Assembly (NCBI RefSeq): GCF_008086045.1
Contig: NZ_VSEY01000017.1
Location: 1-64,000 of the forward strand
Source: Nonomuraea sp. PA05
Lineage (GTDB): Bacteria; Actinomycetota; Actinomycetes; Streptosporangiales; Streptosporangiaceae
Direction: 5' to 3'
DNA: 64,000 bases
In this document: one piece after another, positions 51,584 through 60,968 of the stretch
Position numbering within the stretch: position 1 is the stretch's first letter
How the letters are laid out: every line of letters begins with the position of its first letter
Made by a program: the position numbers and the translations under genes
Notes under the pieces: model-generated
Seen by the model: only the letters and a program-made list of their open reading frames with translations
Told to the model about the DNA's origin: nothing
Database searches by the model: none

Positions 51584-51609
51584 CGATACGTAACAAACGA
51601 TACGTATCG
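51584..51609. promoter_or_regulatory. Double LacI operator of the GH31-GH78 operon
   Basis: CGATACGTATCG at 51598-51609 is identical to the site at 50322. A degenerate copy, CGATACGTAACA, sits at 51584-51595, 14 nt away centre to centre. It lies 40 nt before the GH31 start and 111 nt from the regulator gene, so it can control both. Confidence 0.75.
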
Positions 51610-51648
51610 CGAGCGGCATCTCGTCGATCCACCGGCAAAAGAGGTCCG

Positions 51649-53244
51649 ATGACGATGTCCCGCCCTGTTCCCCCTGCGATTGATCCCCTGCTGGAACAAG
51701 AGGGGGATGAGCTGCGGCTGGTCCTGGAGGCGGGCGAGCGCTGGTGGGGAGGCGCCGCGGACGACGGCCTGGCGATGCCGTACGCGGCGGGGCGGTTCGC
51801 CTGCGACCTCGGCTCGCCGAAAGGCCACGGGACCGGCGCCGTGCCGCCGTCCAACCAGAGCAGCCCGGTGCTGCTGTCGACCCTAGGCCGGGTGGTCTGG
51901 TCCGAGCGGCCGTTCGCGTTCGCCTTCGAGGACGGCGTACTGCGGTTGTCAGGGCGGCACATCCAGGTCAGCCGGGGCGGCGAGTCGCTGCGAGGGGCGT
52001 TCCTGTCGGCCTCGCGCCGGTTCTTCCCCCCGTCCGGGCGCGCGCCCGCCCGGCAGTTGTTCTCCAGCCCGCAGTACAACACCTGGATCGAGCACCCGTA
52101 CACTCCCACGCAGGACACGGTCCTGCGCTTCGCCCGCGACCTGCTGGACGCTGGAATGCCGCCTGGCGTGGTCTTCATCGACGACCTGTGGGCCTACGAC
52201 TACGGCACGTGGCGGTTCGACCGCGCCCGCTTCCCCGATCCGGCCGCGATGATCCGGCAGCTTCACGAGTGGGGCTGCTCGGCGATGTTGTGGGTCGTCC
52301 CCTTTGTCAGCCCCGACTCCGCCGCCTTCCGCGAACTCGAACAACGGCGCCTGCTCATCCGTGACCGCTCCGGGAACACCGCGGTCCGCCGCTGGTGGAA
52401 CGGTTTCAGCGCCCTGCTGGACCTCACCGCTCCCGCCGCCGTCGCCTGGCTCACCGGCCAGCTCGACGCCCTCGTCGAGGAGACCGGGGTGGACGGCTTC
52501 AAGTTCGACGCCGGCGACATCCGCGACTACCGGGCCGACGACCTCATGTCCGCGCCGGCCGAACCGGTCGATCTGTGCGAGGCGTGGGCGCGGGTCGGGC
52601 TGCGGTATCCGTTCAACGAGTATCGCGCCTGCTGGCGGATGGGCGGCCAGCCCCTCGGCCAGCGGCTGCAGGACAAGCCGCCCCTATGGGGCCCCGCAGG
52701 GATCGGCTCACTCATCCCGGAGATGCTCGCCCAGGGCATGATCGGCCATCCCTTCGTCTGCCCTGACATGATCGGCGGTGGTGAGATCGAGGCGATGACC
52801 GAACAGAGCGCGGTGGATCAGGAGTTCTTCGTCCGTTACGCCCAGACGGCCGCGCTGAGCCCGATGATGCAGTTCTCGGTCCTGCCCTTCCGCGTCCTGG
52901 ACGACGTGCACCTGGCCGCGGTGCGGGACGCGCTCGCCGTCCGGGCCGCGCTGCTGCCTCGCATACTCGACCTCGTGGACGCCGCCGCGGAAACGGGTGA
53001 ACCGATCGTGCGCCCGATGGCCTACCACGCGAGCGGCCTGGACGAGGTCACCGACCAGTTCTTTCTCGGTCCCGACCTCATCGTGGCCCCTGTGACGGTC
53101 AAGGACGCCACCGAGCGGATCGTCGCCCTCCCAGCGGGACGGTGGCGGGGCGACGACGGCACCGTCGTCGAAGGACCTGCCCGGGTCACAGTGACCTGCG
53201 GCCTGTCCCGCATCCCCCGATTCGAACGCCTGACCCACGCATGA
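51649..53244 (+). CDS. Glycoside hydrolase family 31
   Basis: This 531-residue GH31 enzyme (alpha-glucosidase/xylosidase-like barrel) has its catalytic nucleophile region in GVDGFKFDAGD (Asp near residue 285) and the upstream barrel segment MPPGVVFIDDLWAYDYGTWRFD. The acid/base region is near PDMIGGGEIEAM. It lacks the long N-terminal beta domain of many GH31s, and it has no signal peptide. ATG 51649 follows AGAGG. Its stop overlaps the GH78 start. The exact sugar cannot be read from the sequence. Confidence 0.87.
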   Translation: MTMSRPVPPAIDPLLEQEGDELRLVLEAGERWWGGAADDGLAMPYAAGRFACDLGSPKGHGTGAVPPSNQSSPVLLSTLGRVVWSERPFAFAFEDGVLRLSGRHIQVSRGGESLRGAFLSASRRFFPPSGRAPARQLFSSPQYNTWIEHPYTPTQDTVLRFARDLLDAGMPPGVVFIDDLWAYDYGTWRFDRARFPDPAAMIRQLHEWGCSAMLWVVPFVSPDSAAFRELEQRRLLIRDRSGNTAVRRWWNGFSALLDLTAPAAVAWLTGQLDALVEETGVDGFKFDAGDIRDYRADDLMSAPAEPVDLCEAWARVGLRYPFNEYRACWRMGGQPLGQRLQDKPPLWGPAGIGSLIPEMLAQGMIGHPFVCPDMIGGGEIEAMTEQSAVDQEFFVRYAQTAALSPMMQFSVLPFRVLDDVHLAAVRDALAVRAALLPRILDLVDAAAETGEPIVRPMAYHASGLDEVTDQFFLGPDLIVAPVTVKDATERIVALPAGRWRGDDGTVVEGPARVTVTCGLSRIPRFERLTHA

Positions 53245-55850
53245 CCGCCTCAGCTTTCACCGGGAGCACCATGCCCGTGACCCGCGTAGAGGTCGGACCG
53301 GTCGCCATCGAACATCACCGGGATCCCGCCGGTATCGGCGAGCCGGAACCCCGCCTGTCCTGGCGTGTCACGACCGGCATTCCCGGCTGGCGGCAGCAGG
53401 CGTACGAGATCGAGCTCAGCGACGGCACCGCGACCGGCCGTGTCGCATCGCGGGAGTCGGTGCTCGTGCCGTGGCCGGGCGCCCCCATGGGGTCGCGCGA
53501 GCGGCGCGGCGTCCGGGTGCGCGTGCACGGGGCCGACGGCTCGGCGAGCGACTGGAGCCCCTGGTCCTGGGCCGAGACAGGCCTGCTGAACCCGTCCGAC
53601 TGGCAGGCCAGGGCCGCCGCGCCGCCGCTGGAGCTGCTGGGTGCGCCCGACGGCCCGGCGCTGCTGCTGCGCCGCGACTTCACCGTGCGCGGTCCGATCA
53701 GCCGAGCCCGTCTCTATGTCACCGCGCACGGCCTGTACGAGATGGAGCTGAACGGCCAGGTCGTCGGCGACGACGTGCTCGCCCCCGGCTGGACCGCCTA
53801 CCACCACCGGCTGCTCTACCGCACCCACGACGTCACCGCCCTGCTGCGGGAAGGCTCCAATGCCATCGGCGCCACCCTCGCCGACGGCTGGTACCGCGGC
53901 CGCACCTTCGACCGGACGAACCTCTACGGCGACCGCATCGCCCTCATCGCCCAGTTGGAGATCGCCTACGCCGACGGCAGCACCGACGTCGTCACCACCG
54001 ACGGCACCTGGCGCTGCGCCACCGGCCCGATCACCGCGACCGGCCTGTACGACGGCGAGAAACACGACGCCCGCCTGCACCCGGACGGCTGGTCGAGTCC
54101 CGGCTTCGACGACCGGCGATGGCTACCCGCCGACGCCCTCCCGCACGATCCCGCCCTGCTCGCTGCCCCGACGGGCCCGCCCGTCCGCCGCACCGAGACT
54201 CTGAGCCCGGTCGCGATGCTGACCAGCCCGTCCGGCAAGACCATCCTCGACTTCGGCCAGAACATCGCCGGCCGCCTGCGCATCCGCGTCCAGGGGCCAC
54301 CCGGGCACACCGTCAGCCTGCGCCACGCGGAAGTCCTGGAACACGGTGAACTGGCCCTGCGGCCCCTGCGCGGCGCTGCCGCGGTCGACGAGTACACCCT
54401 GCGCGGCGACCCGGAGCCCGAAATCTGGGAGCCGCGCTTCACCACCCACGGCTTCCGCTACGCGCAGATCGACGGCTGGCCAGGACAGCTGCGGCCGGGA
54501 GACGTCATGGCGGTCGTCTGCCACACCGACATGCGGCCCATCGGGGCCTTCGCATGCTCCGACCCGCTGCTCAACCGGCTGCACGACAACGTCCGCTGGA
54601 GCATGCGCGGCAACTACGTCAGCCTGCCCACCGACTGCCCGCAACGCGACGAACGGGTCGGCTGGACCGGCGACATCCAAATCTTCACCCCCACCGCCGC
54701 CTTCCTCTACGACAGCGCCGGTCCGCTCGCCTCCTGGCTCGCCGACCTGGCCGCCGAGCAGAGTGCGCACGGCACCGTCCCGCCGTTCGTACCATGGCCG
54801 CCGCGGTATGCCGCCGACCACTCCGACCCCTCCTGGGCCGGCCCCACCGCCGTCTGGGGCGACGCGGCCGTTCTCGTCCCCTGGACGCTCTACCAACGGT
54901 TCGGCGACCTCGTCCTGCTTCGGCGGCAGTACCCCAGCATGAAGACCTGGGTGGACCAGATCACCACCCTCACCAGGGGCCGGCTGTGGGACGAGGGCTT
55001 CCAGTACGGTGACTGGCTCGACCCCGCCGCGCCCCCGGACCGGCCGGAGAAGGCCCGCACCGACCCCGCGCTCATCGCCACCGCCTACCATGCCCGCAGC
55101 GCCGCGGTCCTGGCCGAGACCGCGGCCCTGCTCGGTCACGCGGGCGACGCCGCGCGGTACTCCGAGCTCGCGAGGGCGGTCAGGAACGCCTTCCGCCGCG
55201 AGTTCGTCACCCCGTCGGGACGGCTGGCCTGCGACACCCAGACCGCCTATGCCCTCGCTCTCACCTTCGACCTGCTCAACGGCCCCGAGCAGCGCGAACG
55301 GGCCGGACGCCGCCTGGCTGAGCTGGTCGCGGCCGACGGCCACCGCATCGGGACCGGCTTCGTCGGCACCCCGCTGATCTGCGACGCCCTCTGCGCGGCG
55401 GGCGCGTACGAGACCGCCTACCGGCTGCTCACGCAGCGCGAATGCCCCTCGTGGCTGTATCCGGTGACGATGGGCGCCACCACTGTCTGGGAACGCTGGG
55501 ACAGCATGCTCCCGGACGGCACCGTCAACCCCGGCGAGATGACCTCCTTCAACCACTACGCCCTCGGCGCGGTCGCCGACTTCCTGCACCGCACCGTCGC
55601 CGGGCTGGCCCCCGCCGCACCCGGCTACCGCCGCCTGCTGGTGCGCCCACGTCCCGGCGGCGGCCTCACCCACGCCTCCGCCTCGCTCGACACGCCGTAC
55701 GGACCCGCCGCCGTCTCATGGAACATCGGCGGCGGGACTCTCACCCTCACCGTCACCGTGCCGCCGGGAACGAGTGCCCTGGTCGACCTGCCGGACCGGG
55801 CGGAGCAGGAGGTGGCGGCGGGCACTCACACCTTCAGCATGCCCTGGTAG
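53241..55850 (+). CDS. Alpha-L-rhamnosidase, GH78
   Basis: This 869-residue rhamnosidase has the GH78 order: N-terminal beta domains (EPRLSWRV..., LYVTAHGLYEMELNGQVVGDDVLAPGWTAYHHRLLY, the lectin-like D-domain), a second sandwich, the (alpha/alpha)6 barrel and a final beta domain. The catalytic acid is in DCPQRDERVGWTGD (about residue 470), and the other conserved glutamate is in TTVWERWDSM. It has no signal peptide. ATG 53241 overlaps the GH31 stop. It removes terminal rhamnose from imported glycosides. Confidence 0.93.
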   Translation: MTASAFTGSTMPVTRVEVGPVAIEHHRDPAGIGEPEPRLSWRVTTGIPGWRQQAYEIELSDGTATGRVASRESVLVPWPGAPMGSRERRGVRVRVHGADGSASDWSPWSWAETGLLNPSDWQARAAAPPLELLGAPDGPALLLRRDFTVRGPISRARLYVTAHGLYEMELNGQVVGDDVLAPGWTAYHHRLLYRTHDVTALLREGSNAIGATLADGWYRGRTFDRTNLYGDRIALIAQLEIAYADGSTDVVTTDGTWRCATGPITATGLYDGEKHDARLHPDGWSSPGFDDRRWLPADALPHDPALLAAPTGPPVRRTETLSPVAMLTSPSGKTILDFGQNIAGRLRIRVQGPPGHTVSLRHAEVLEHGELALRPLRGAAAVDEYTLRGDPEPEIWEPRFTTHGFRYAQIDGWPGQLRPGDVMAVVCHTDMRPIGAFACSDPLLNRLHDNVRWSMRGNYVSLPTDCPQRDERVGWTGDIQIFTPTAAFLYDSAGPLASWLADLAAEQSAHGTVPPFVPWPPRYAADHSDPSWAGPTAVWGDAAVLVPWTLYQRFGDLVLLRRQYPSMKTWVDQITTLTRGRLWDEGFQYGDWLDPAAPPDRPEKARTDPALIATAYHARSAAVLAETAALLGHAGDAARYSELARAVRNAFRREFVTPSGRLACDTQTAYALALTFDLLNGPEQRERAGRRLAELVAADGHRIGTGFVGTPLICDALCAAGAYETAYRLLTQRECPSWLYPVTMGATTVWERWDSMLPDGTVNPGEMTSFNHYALGAVADFLHRTVAGLAPAAPGYRRLLVRPRPGGGLTHASASLDTPYGPAAVSWNIGGGTLTLTVTVPPGTSALVDLPDRAEQEVAAGTHTFSMPW

Positions 55851-55869
55851 GAGCGGCGTCCTCGGAGGT

Positions 55870-56155
55870 GACTACACGGTGATCGGGCCGGTGGCGCAGC
55901 GGTGGCAGCGTCCGGATCGCTGTGAAGATCGGCGGCACGTGCCGGGTGGTGTCGCCTTTGCGCCGGACGGTAGAAGTGGCCATCTCCGGGCTCCTCGCCC
56001 GCCAGGAAGAGCCGACGAGCGCGACTCCAGGCTACCGGTGCGCTTCTCGGCCCAGGCCATCTCTTCCGACGACGGCGTGCAGAACACATGCGGCACCCGC
56101 CCCGATGTCAGCCGTTTGAACTGCGGATAGGCGGTCCGCTCGATCCACGTCATCC
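55870..56155 (-). pseudogene. Tn3-family transposase N-terminal fragment
   Basis: The minus strand reads MTWIERTAYPQFKRLTSGRV, then FCTPSSEEMAWAEKRTGS, the start of the DUF4158 domain of Tn3 transposases, beginning at 56155. Afterwards the frame is lost within about 50 residues, and short pieces such as GHFYRPAQ are in another frame. No catalytic domain remains. It fills most of the GH78-GntR gap. Confidence 0.7.
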
Positions 56156-56273
56156 CTCGCCTCGCTCCCGGCGTCCGGACGCCGAAGCCGTAGCGACGCT
56201 CAAGCCCGCCGAACGCCCCTTCTCTCGTGCTTGGTCTGTCAGGCACGTCAGGCAAGTAGAGCCCTGTGGAAGG

Positions 56274-56966
56274 TCACGACTGCTGGCTGACCTGATCAGG
56301 TGCGGATGTGAGGGCGGCGACGGTGAGCGTCAGGTGCTGAGCCAGGACCTCGGTGGCGGTGTCGGCATCACGGGCCAGTGCCGCTTCCTCCAGGCGGCGG
56401 TGCTCCGCGGCGCCGTCGCGGTCGGGCATGCGCTGCGCCGACCAGCGGCGGGCCAGTTCGCCGGCCGTCCATAGCCTGTCGAACGTGTCCAGCAGCACGG
56501 GGTTGCCGCACCCGTCCAGCAGCGTCCGGTGGAAGACGCGGTGTGCTTCCGACCACGCGCTGGTGTAGGACTCGCCTTCCTCCGGCACGTACGGCGGTGT
56601 GCGGGTCAGGCGGTGGTGGGCCGCGCGCACCCGTGCCTCCCAGTCGAGGTCGCCGCGCTCGATCGCCAGGCGCAGCATGACCGGCTCGATCGTACGGCGG
56701 GCCTCCGCGATCTGTTGCCACCGCCGATCGGAGAAGTCGGGGACGGCGAAGCCGCGGTTGGGCAGCCGTACCGCGATGCCCTCGCCCACCAGTCGCACCA
56801 GGGCCTCACGGACGACGGCCAGGCTGACCTGGTGCTGTTCGGCCAGTTGCTGCGGCTTGAGCGCCTCTCCCGGGGCGTACTCGCCCTTCATGATCGCTTC
56901 TTGGAGCCGGGCGTGAACACGCTCGGAGAGCATCTGTTTCGTCGAGGGGGCGACCGTCTGCGGCAT
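56274..56966 (-). CDS. GntR-family regulator, FadR/FCD subfamily
   Basis: This 230-residue regulator has an N-terminal winged helix (ERVHARLQEAIMKGEYAPGEALKPQQLAEQHQVSLAVVREALVRLVGEGI) and a C-terminal helical FCD ligand domain with metal-site-like residues (RRTIEPVMLRLA, EAHRVFHRTLLDGCGN, EHRRLEEAAL). I chose ATG 56966. It is divergent from the PEBP and cupin genes, and a perfect 14-bp palindrome lies between, so it probably controls them. Confidence 0.9.
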   Translation of the reverse strand: MPQTVAPSTKQMLSERVHARLQEAIMKGEYAPGEALKPQQLAEQHQVSLAVVREALVRLVGEGIAVRLPNRGFAVPDFSDRRWQQIAEARRTIEPVMLRLAIERGDLDWEARVRAAHHRLTRTPPYVPEEGESYTSAWSEAHRVFHRTLLDGCGNPVLLDTFDRLWTAGELARRWSAQRMPDRDGAAEHRRLEEAALARDADTATEVLAQHLTLTVAALTSAPDQVSQQS

Positions 56967-56990
56967 GTCCTCAGGATAGACCATCTGCCA

Positions 56991-57004
56991 AATAATCGAT
57001 TATT
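56991..57004. promoter_or_regulatory. GntR operator candidate
   Basis: AATAATCGATTATT is a perfect 14-bp palindrome in an AT-rich island between the divergent GntR and PEBP genes. A weaker copy (ATAGTCGATGAT) is at 57011-57022. Confidence 0.7.
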
Positions 57005-57089
57005 AGTGTTATAGTCGATGATATCCGGATGGCGCCTCGACGGCGCTGTCCGCCTACCCCCGGCTCATCACCTCCGTGAAGGAACAGAC

Positions 57090-57614
57090 ATGAACAACCC
57101 CTTTGCCCGCCTGCCCGAGGTGCCCTCCTTCACCGTCACCAGCGCCACGCTGGCCGACGGCGCTCCCTGGCCCGCCGAACAGATGTCCGCAGGCGCGCCC
57201 GGAGGCAAGGACATCTCGCCACAGCTGTCGTGGAGCGGCGCCCCCGAGGGGACCAAAAGCTACGCCGTCACGGTGTACGACCCGGACGCGCCGACCGGCT
57301 CCGGGTTCTGGCACTGGGCCGTGGCCGACATCCCCGCCACCGTCACCGAACTGCCCGAAGGCGCCGGCGACGACACCGGAACCGGCCTCCCCCACGGCGC
57401 CTACCAGTTGCCCAACGACGCCCGCGTGGCGCGCTACCTCGGCGCGGCCCCACCGGCGGGGCACGGCCCGCACCGCTACTTCGTCGTGGTGCACGCCCTC
57501 GACACCGAGACCATCGGCGTCCCGGCCGGTGCCACCCCCGCCTACCTCGGCTTCACCATCGCCGGCCACCTCCTCGGCCGCGCGGTACTGACCGCCACCG
57601 CCGAAACCCCATGA
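57090..57614 (+). CDS. YbhB/YbcL family PEBP-like protein
   Basis: This 174-residue phosphatidylethanolamine-binding-like protein has the family boxes GGKDISPQLSWSGAPEGTKSYAVTVYDPDAPTGSGFWHWAVADIP and GPHRYFVVVHALD, with the ligand-pocket Asp, His and HxF region. GAAGGAA precedes ATG 57090. It is cytoplasmic. The bacterial role is poorly known; ligand binding or esterase-like activity has been proposed. It is coupled to the following cupin gene and probably under GntR control. Confidence 0.92.
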   Translation: MNNPFARLPEVPSFTVTSATLADGAPWPAEQMSAGAPGGKDISPQLSWSGAPEGTKSYAVTVYDPDAPTGSGFWHWAVADIPATVTELPEGAGDDTGTGLPHGAYQLPNDARVARYLGAAPPAGHGPHRYFVVVHALDTETIGVPAGATPAYLGFTIAGHLLGRAVLTATAETP

Positions 57615-58006
57615 CCGTGACCCCGATCGAGCTCTCCGCGTCCGGCTTCCACCTGTCCCCGGGCGGCAGGATCCACGCCGGCGCCCGTCCGGCGGACGCC
57701 GGGCGCGATGGCTGGCACCTGAAGGCATTCCACGCCAGGACCGGCGCCGACGTCCACGCCGACCACTGGCGAGTGAACACCGAGGCCGACGAGATCGTGT
57801 CCTGCATCATCGGCAAGATCCGGCTCTACCTGCGTCCGCAACGGCCGGGACGGCAAGGGGAAGGTGAGGAAGAGATCAGGCTCACGGCCGGCACCGCCGC
57901 CATCGTCCCGCGCGGACGGTGGCAGCGGATCCAGCTCGACATCCCCAGCACCGTCATGACCATCACTGCGCCTTGTGGCGGCAGTGTGGAGCAGGCGGCC
58001 TTGTAA
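57611..58006 (+). CDS. Small cupin-like protein
   Basis: This 131-residue protein starts at ATG 57611, overlapping the PEBP stop. The pattern HADHWRVNTEADEIVSCIIGKIRLYL and GTAAIVPRGRWQRIQLD resembles a single cupin barrel (motifs 1 and 2), with HxxxxxxxE and an R in place of the usual motif 2 histidine (PRGRWQRI). It could be a dioxygenase-like or sugar-binding cupin. Loss of the second histidine argues against a typical metal enzyme. Confidence 0.75.
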   Translation: MTVTPIELSASGFHLSPGGRIHAGARPADAGRDGWHLKAFHARTGADVHADHWRVNTEADEIVSCIIGKIRLYLRPQRPGRQGEGEEEIRLTAGTAAIVPRGRWQRIQLDIPSTVMTITAPCGGSVEQAAL

Positions 58007-58203
58007 CGCATCGTGGGAGTCGTCGGTCAGGACCAAGTTCGCTCGTGGCGGTCGTAGGCGGTGACCGGCGGGATCCTGCCGGTTGCGCAGCCGGTACTCG
58101 GTGATGGCGTGATGGGTCAGCTCCAGCAGTTGCCAGAGAAAATCACCATACGAGCCCCGGGAGAAGCCAGCCGGTGCGCGGCAAAGGGTGATATCTGGAA
58201 GCT

Positions 58204-60735
58204 GTGCCGTTGTTGCGGTCCATCCGTGTCGCCGTCATCGCTCTTCTGGTGGCGGGCGGGTTCGGCGCCGCGTACGCGGCTCAGCGCACGCTGCTGGGAC
58301 TGCCGCTCCCGTACGAGGCGCCGCCAGGCGACACCCGTGACGAGCCCTTGAGGGGTGAGGACTTCTGGCGGCCACCGCAGCCGCCCCGCTTCGCGGACAC
58401 CACGGTCAAGGTCACGCTCCGGCCGCTGGGCGTGCCGGACGGTTTCGTCGTCACCCACGTGCTCACCCTCGAACGTGGCGATCCCTTCGTCGGCGAGATC
58501 CGGCGCGGCAGGTGGCTCGCCGACGCCGGGGGGCTGGTCCGCTGGCTGGTCACCACGGAGCCGGCCCTGCGGAACCTTGTGGTCTACGACGCGCCGGTCA
58601 TCCAGCACGACGGCCGTTCCGCCACGGTGACCGTCACGATCAACGGCCGGGCGCCGGAGGGCCACGACACCGTGGACGACCTGTGGATCCCGGCGCCGCC
58701 CCACGCCTTCCCCTGGTCCGACGAGGACACGGATCCGATCATCGGCCGGCGCCTGCGGGTGGAGGTGGCGGGCGGGACGATCGCGGAAGTACACGGGTGG
58801 CCCGACGAGCAAGGCCCGCACTCGGTCGTCCTGACCGGCGACGCGCACGACTCGGACGACTGGTACGTGAAGTTCGCCCGGCCGGTCAAGGACGCGAGCC
58901 CGGAAGGGGGAGAGGGCGCCTTCTCCGACGGGCCCGAGGCGGCGCGGATCGCGGCCTTCGTCGAGGGCTACATCGTCAATCCGCTGCTGTGGCACTGCCA
59001 GCTTGCCCTGCCGTGGGTGATGGTGCTGCTCTACGCCCGGCGGCGCGGTCCCGCGCTACGTCCCGCCAGATGGGCGGCGTCCGTGGCGTTGGCGGTGATT
59101 CCGCTGACCGGCCTGCTGCTGCTCAGCCCGTGGCCCGGGGACAAGATCGCGTTGTACCTGCTGCTGGTGGTGCTGCCGCTGCTGGGAGCCGTGCTGCTGC
59201 GAGTGGTGTCGGGTCGTCCGGCGTGGTCCGCGGCGGGGGCGTCGCTTCTCGCGGTGCTCGGGCTGGTCTACCTGGCCGACCTGCTGTACGGGGCCGGCCT
59301 GCACCATCGCGCCGTCTCACCGGCCTGGACGGGGCTGATGGTGTCGTTCCTCGCCGCGACGGCGGTGGCCGGGGTCGCGCTGGGCCACCGCAGGCAGGTG
59401 CCGCAACTGATCTGCGCGGCCTGGTACGTCTTTCTGGCGTCCGCCATCGGGTACCACGGCATCCGATGGGAAGGCGCGATCATCGGCCTGCTGGGCACGC
59501 TTCCGTTCCTGGCCGCCGCGTCGCTGCTGCCCAGGGCTGCCGCCCGCGTGGGATACGCGATCGTGCTCGGCTGGGCCGCGCTCGCGCTCCTGCGGCCGGT
59601 CGCCATGGCGGAGCACTGGCCGGACCTCGCGCAGATGGCCGACGCGCCGCGTGACACGCCGGTGGGGATCGCCACGTTGCTCGGCACCGCCGTTCTTCCG
59701 CTCCTGGAGCTCGGCGTGCTGGCGTACCTGCTCAGGATGGGGTGCTCCGGAGCCGCCCTGGGCAGGCCGGAGGTGCGCGGAGCGGGGATCGTGTTCGTGG
59801 CGGTGGCGGTCGTGAACCCGTACCACGACAGGGCCTCGCTTGCCTCCGCGGTCGCCGCCTGGCTCATGTTCGCCTGGCTGTTGCCCAAGGCGCGGCTCGG
59901 CGCCGCGGCGCGGCTGGGCATGGTCGGCCGCCGGTTGCACCGGCGGCTGATGCACGGGGAGGTTCGCACCAGGGTGCTGGCGGCGGCGCACGCCGAATAT
60001 CTGCGCGGAGCGCGGTCGAAACTGGTGGCGCAGGAGGTGAGCGTCGAGGAGTTCGACTCGCACGCGGGCGCGTTACGCAACGCCTCCGAGCGGCTGGGCG
60101 GGCACCGTGAGTTCGACGGCGGCAGGCACGCGTCGGTGAACTCGGCGGCCGGCCTCACCCCCGCGCGAAACGGGATGGCGGGGCTCGGCTTCGGCCTCGT
60201 CGCGGCACTACCGTTCGTCGGATCCGTCGTGTGGTGGTACGCCGACGCGATGGACAGCGCGAACACCGTGCTGGCCTTCGACGTGAACCTGCTGCGATGG
60301 GCGTTGTATCCGGCGGTCTGCGCCTTCGTCTACGGGTACTTCTATCCGCTGCTCCGCGGCGACGGACCGACCGGCAAGGCGCTGGCGCTGTTCTTGGCCG
60401 TCCTCGTCGTGGAGGCGGTGCGGCAGGTGTTCTTCCTCGACCTGCCCGACACGTACCTCATCGCCCTGATCCGTCTCGGCCAGCTCCTCGTCTTCTGCCT
60501 CGCCCTCGCCCTGTACTGGGAGTATCGCCTGTTCCGGGCGGCCGGGCTGCCCTGGTCGCTGGGGCGGGACTTCCGCAGGATCGGCTCGTTCCTCACTCCG
60601 GCGGCTACCGTGCTCGTGGCCGCCGCGACCGCCGCCGCCACCGCGCTGGCCGGAGCCGCGATCAGCACCCTGATCCAGGCTCCGGAATCGTCCGTACGGC
60701 CGGGCGTCAGCGTGTCGTCGACGATCACCCCGTGA
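58204..60735 (+). CDS. Large multi-pass membrane protein of unknown function
   Basis: This is an 843-residue protein from GTG 58204. An N-terminal helix (RVAVIALLVAGGFGAAYAA) leads to an extracellular domain of about 220 residues, rich in beta strands and acidic (TTVKVTLRPLGVPDGFVVTHVLTLERGD, DSDDWYVKFARPV). About 9 helices follow (residues about 265-570), then a basic cytoplasmic segment of about 110 residues, then 5 more helices. No catalytic motif is evident. The stop overlaps a GTG of the following frame. It may be a sensor or transport accessory. I do not recognise the family with confidence. Confidence 0.72.
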   Translation: MPLLRSIRVAVIALLVAGGFGAAYAAQRTLLGLPLPYEAPPGDTRDEPLRGEDFWRPPQPPRFADTTVKVTLRPLGVPDGFVVTHVLTLERGDPFVGEIRRGRWLADAGGLVRWLVTTEPALRNLVVYDAPVIQHDGRSATVTVTINGRAPEGHDTVDDLWIPAPPHAFPWSDEDTDPIIGRRLRVEVAGGTIAEVHGWPDEQGPHSVVLTGDAHDSDDWYVKFARPVKDASPEGGEGAFSDGPEAARIAAFVEGYIVNPLLWHCQLALPWVMVLLYARRRGPALRPARWAASVALAVIPLTGLLLLSPWPGDKIALYLLLVVLPLLGAVLLRVVSGRPAWSAAGASLLAVLGLVYLADLLYGAGLHHRAVSPAWTGLMVSFLAATAVAGVALGHRRQVPQLICAAWYVFLASAIGYHGIRWEGAIIGLLGTLPFLAAASLLPRAAARVGYAIVLGWAALALLRPVAMAEHWPDLAQMADAPRDTPVGIATLLGTAVLPLLELGVLAYLLRMGCSGAALGRPEVRGAGIVFVAVAVVNPYHDRASLASAVAAWLMFAWLLPKARLGAAARLGMVGRRLHRRLMHGEVRTRVLAAAHAEYLRGARSKLVAQEVSVEEFDSHAGALRNASERLGGHREFDGGRHASVNSAAGLTPARNGMAGLGFGLVAALPFVGSVVWWYADAMDSANTVLAFDVNLLRWALYPAVCAFVYGYFYPLLRGDGPTGKALALFLAVLVVEAVRQVFFLDLPDTYLIALIRLGQLLVFCLALALYWEYRLFRAAGLPWSLGRDFRRIGSFLTPAATVLVAAATAAATALAGAAISTLIQAPESSVRPGVSVSSTITP

Positions 60736-60968
60736 CCGTGGTGGGGCCGTTCGTCCTGCAGATGCGGGATCCGCAGTTCCGTGCCGGTCGGAAGGCAACG
60801 TCCGGGCCTGCGGGTGGAGGGACACCGCGGGTTCGGATGCCGCCGCGTTGCCGGGGTGTCGAGGAGATACCGGCCGGGCGGGTCCTGGAGGTGCTGCGCC
60901 TGCTCGTGGTCCTCATCGGGCGCCTGCGTGTCCTGCTCAAGGAGCTCCCGACGTGTTCTCATTGGGGA

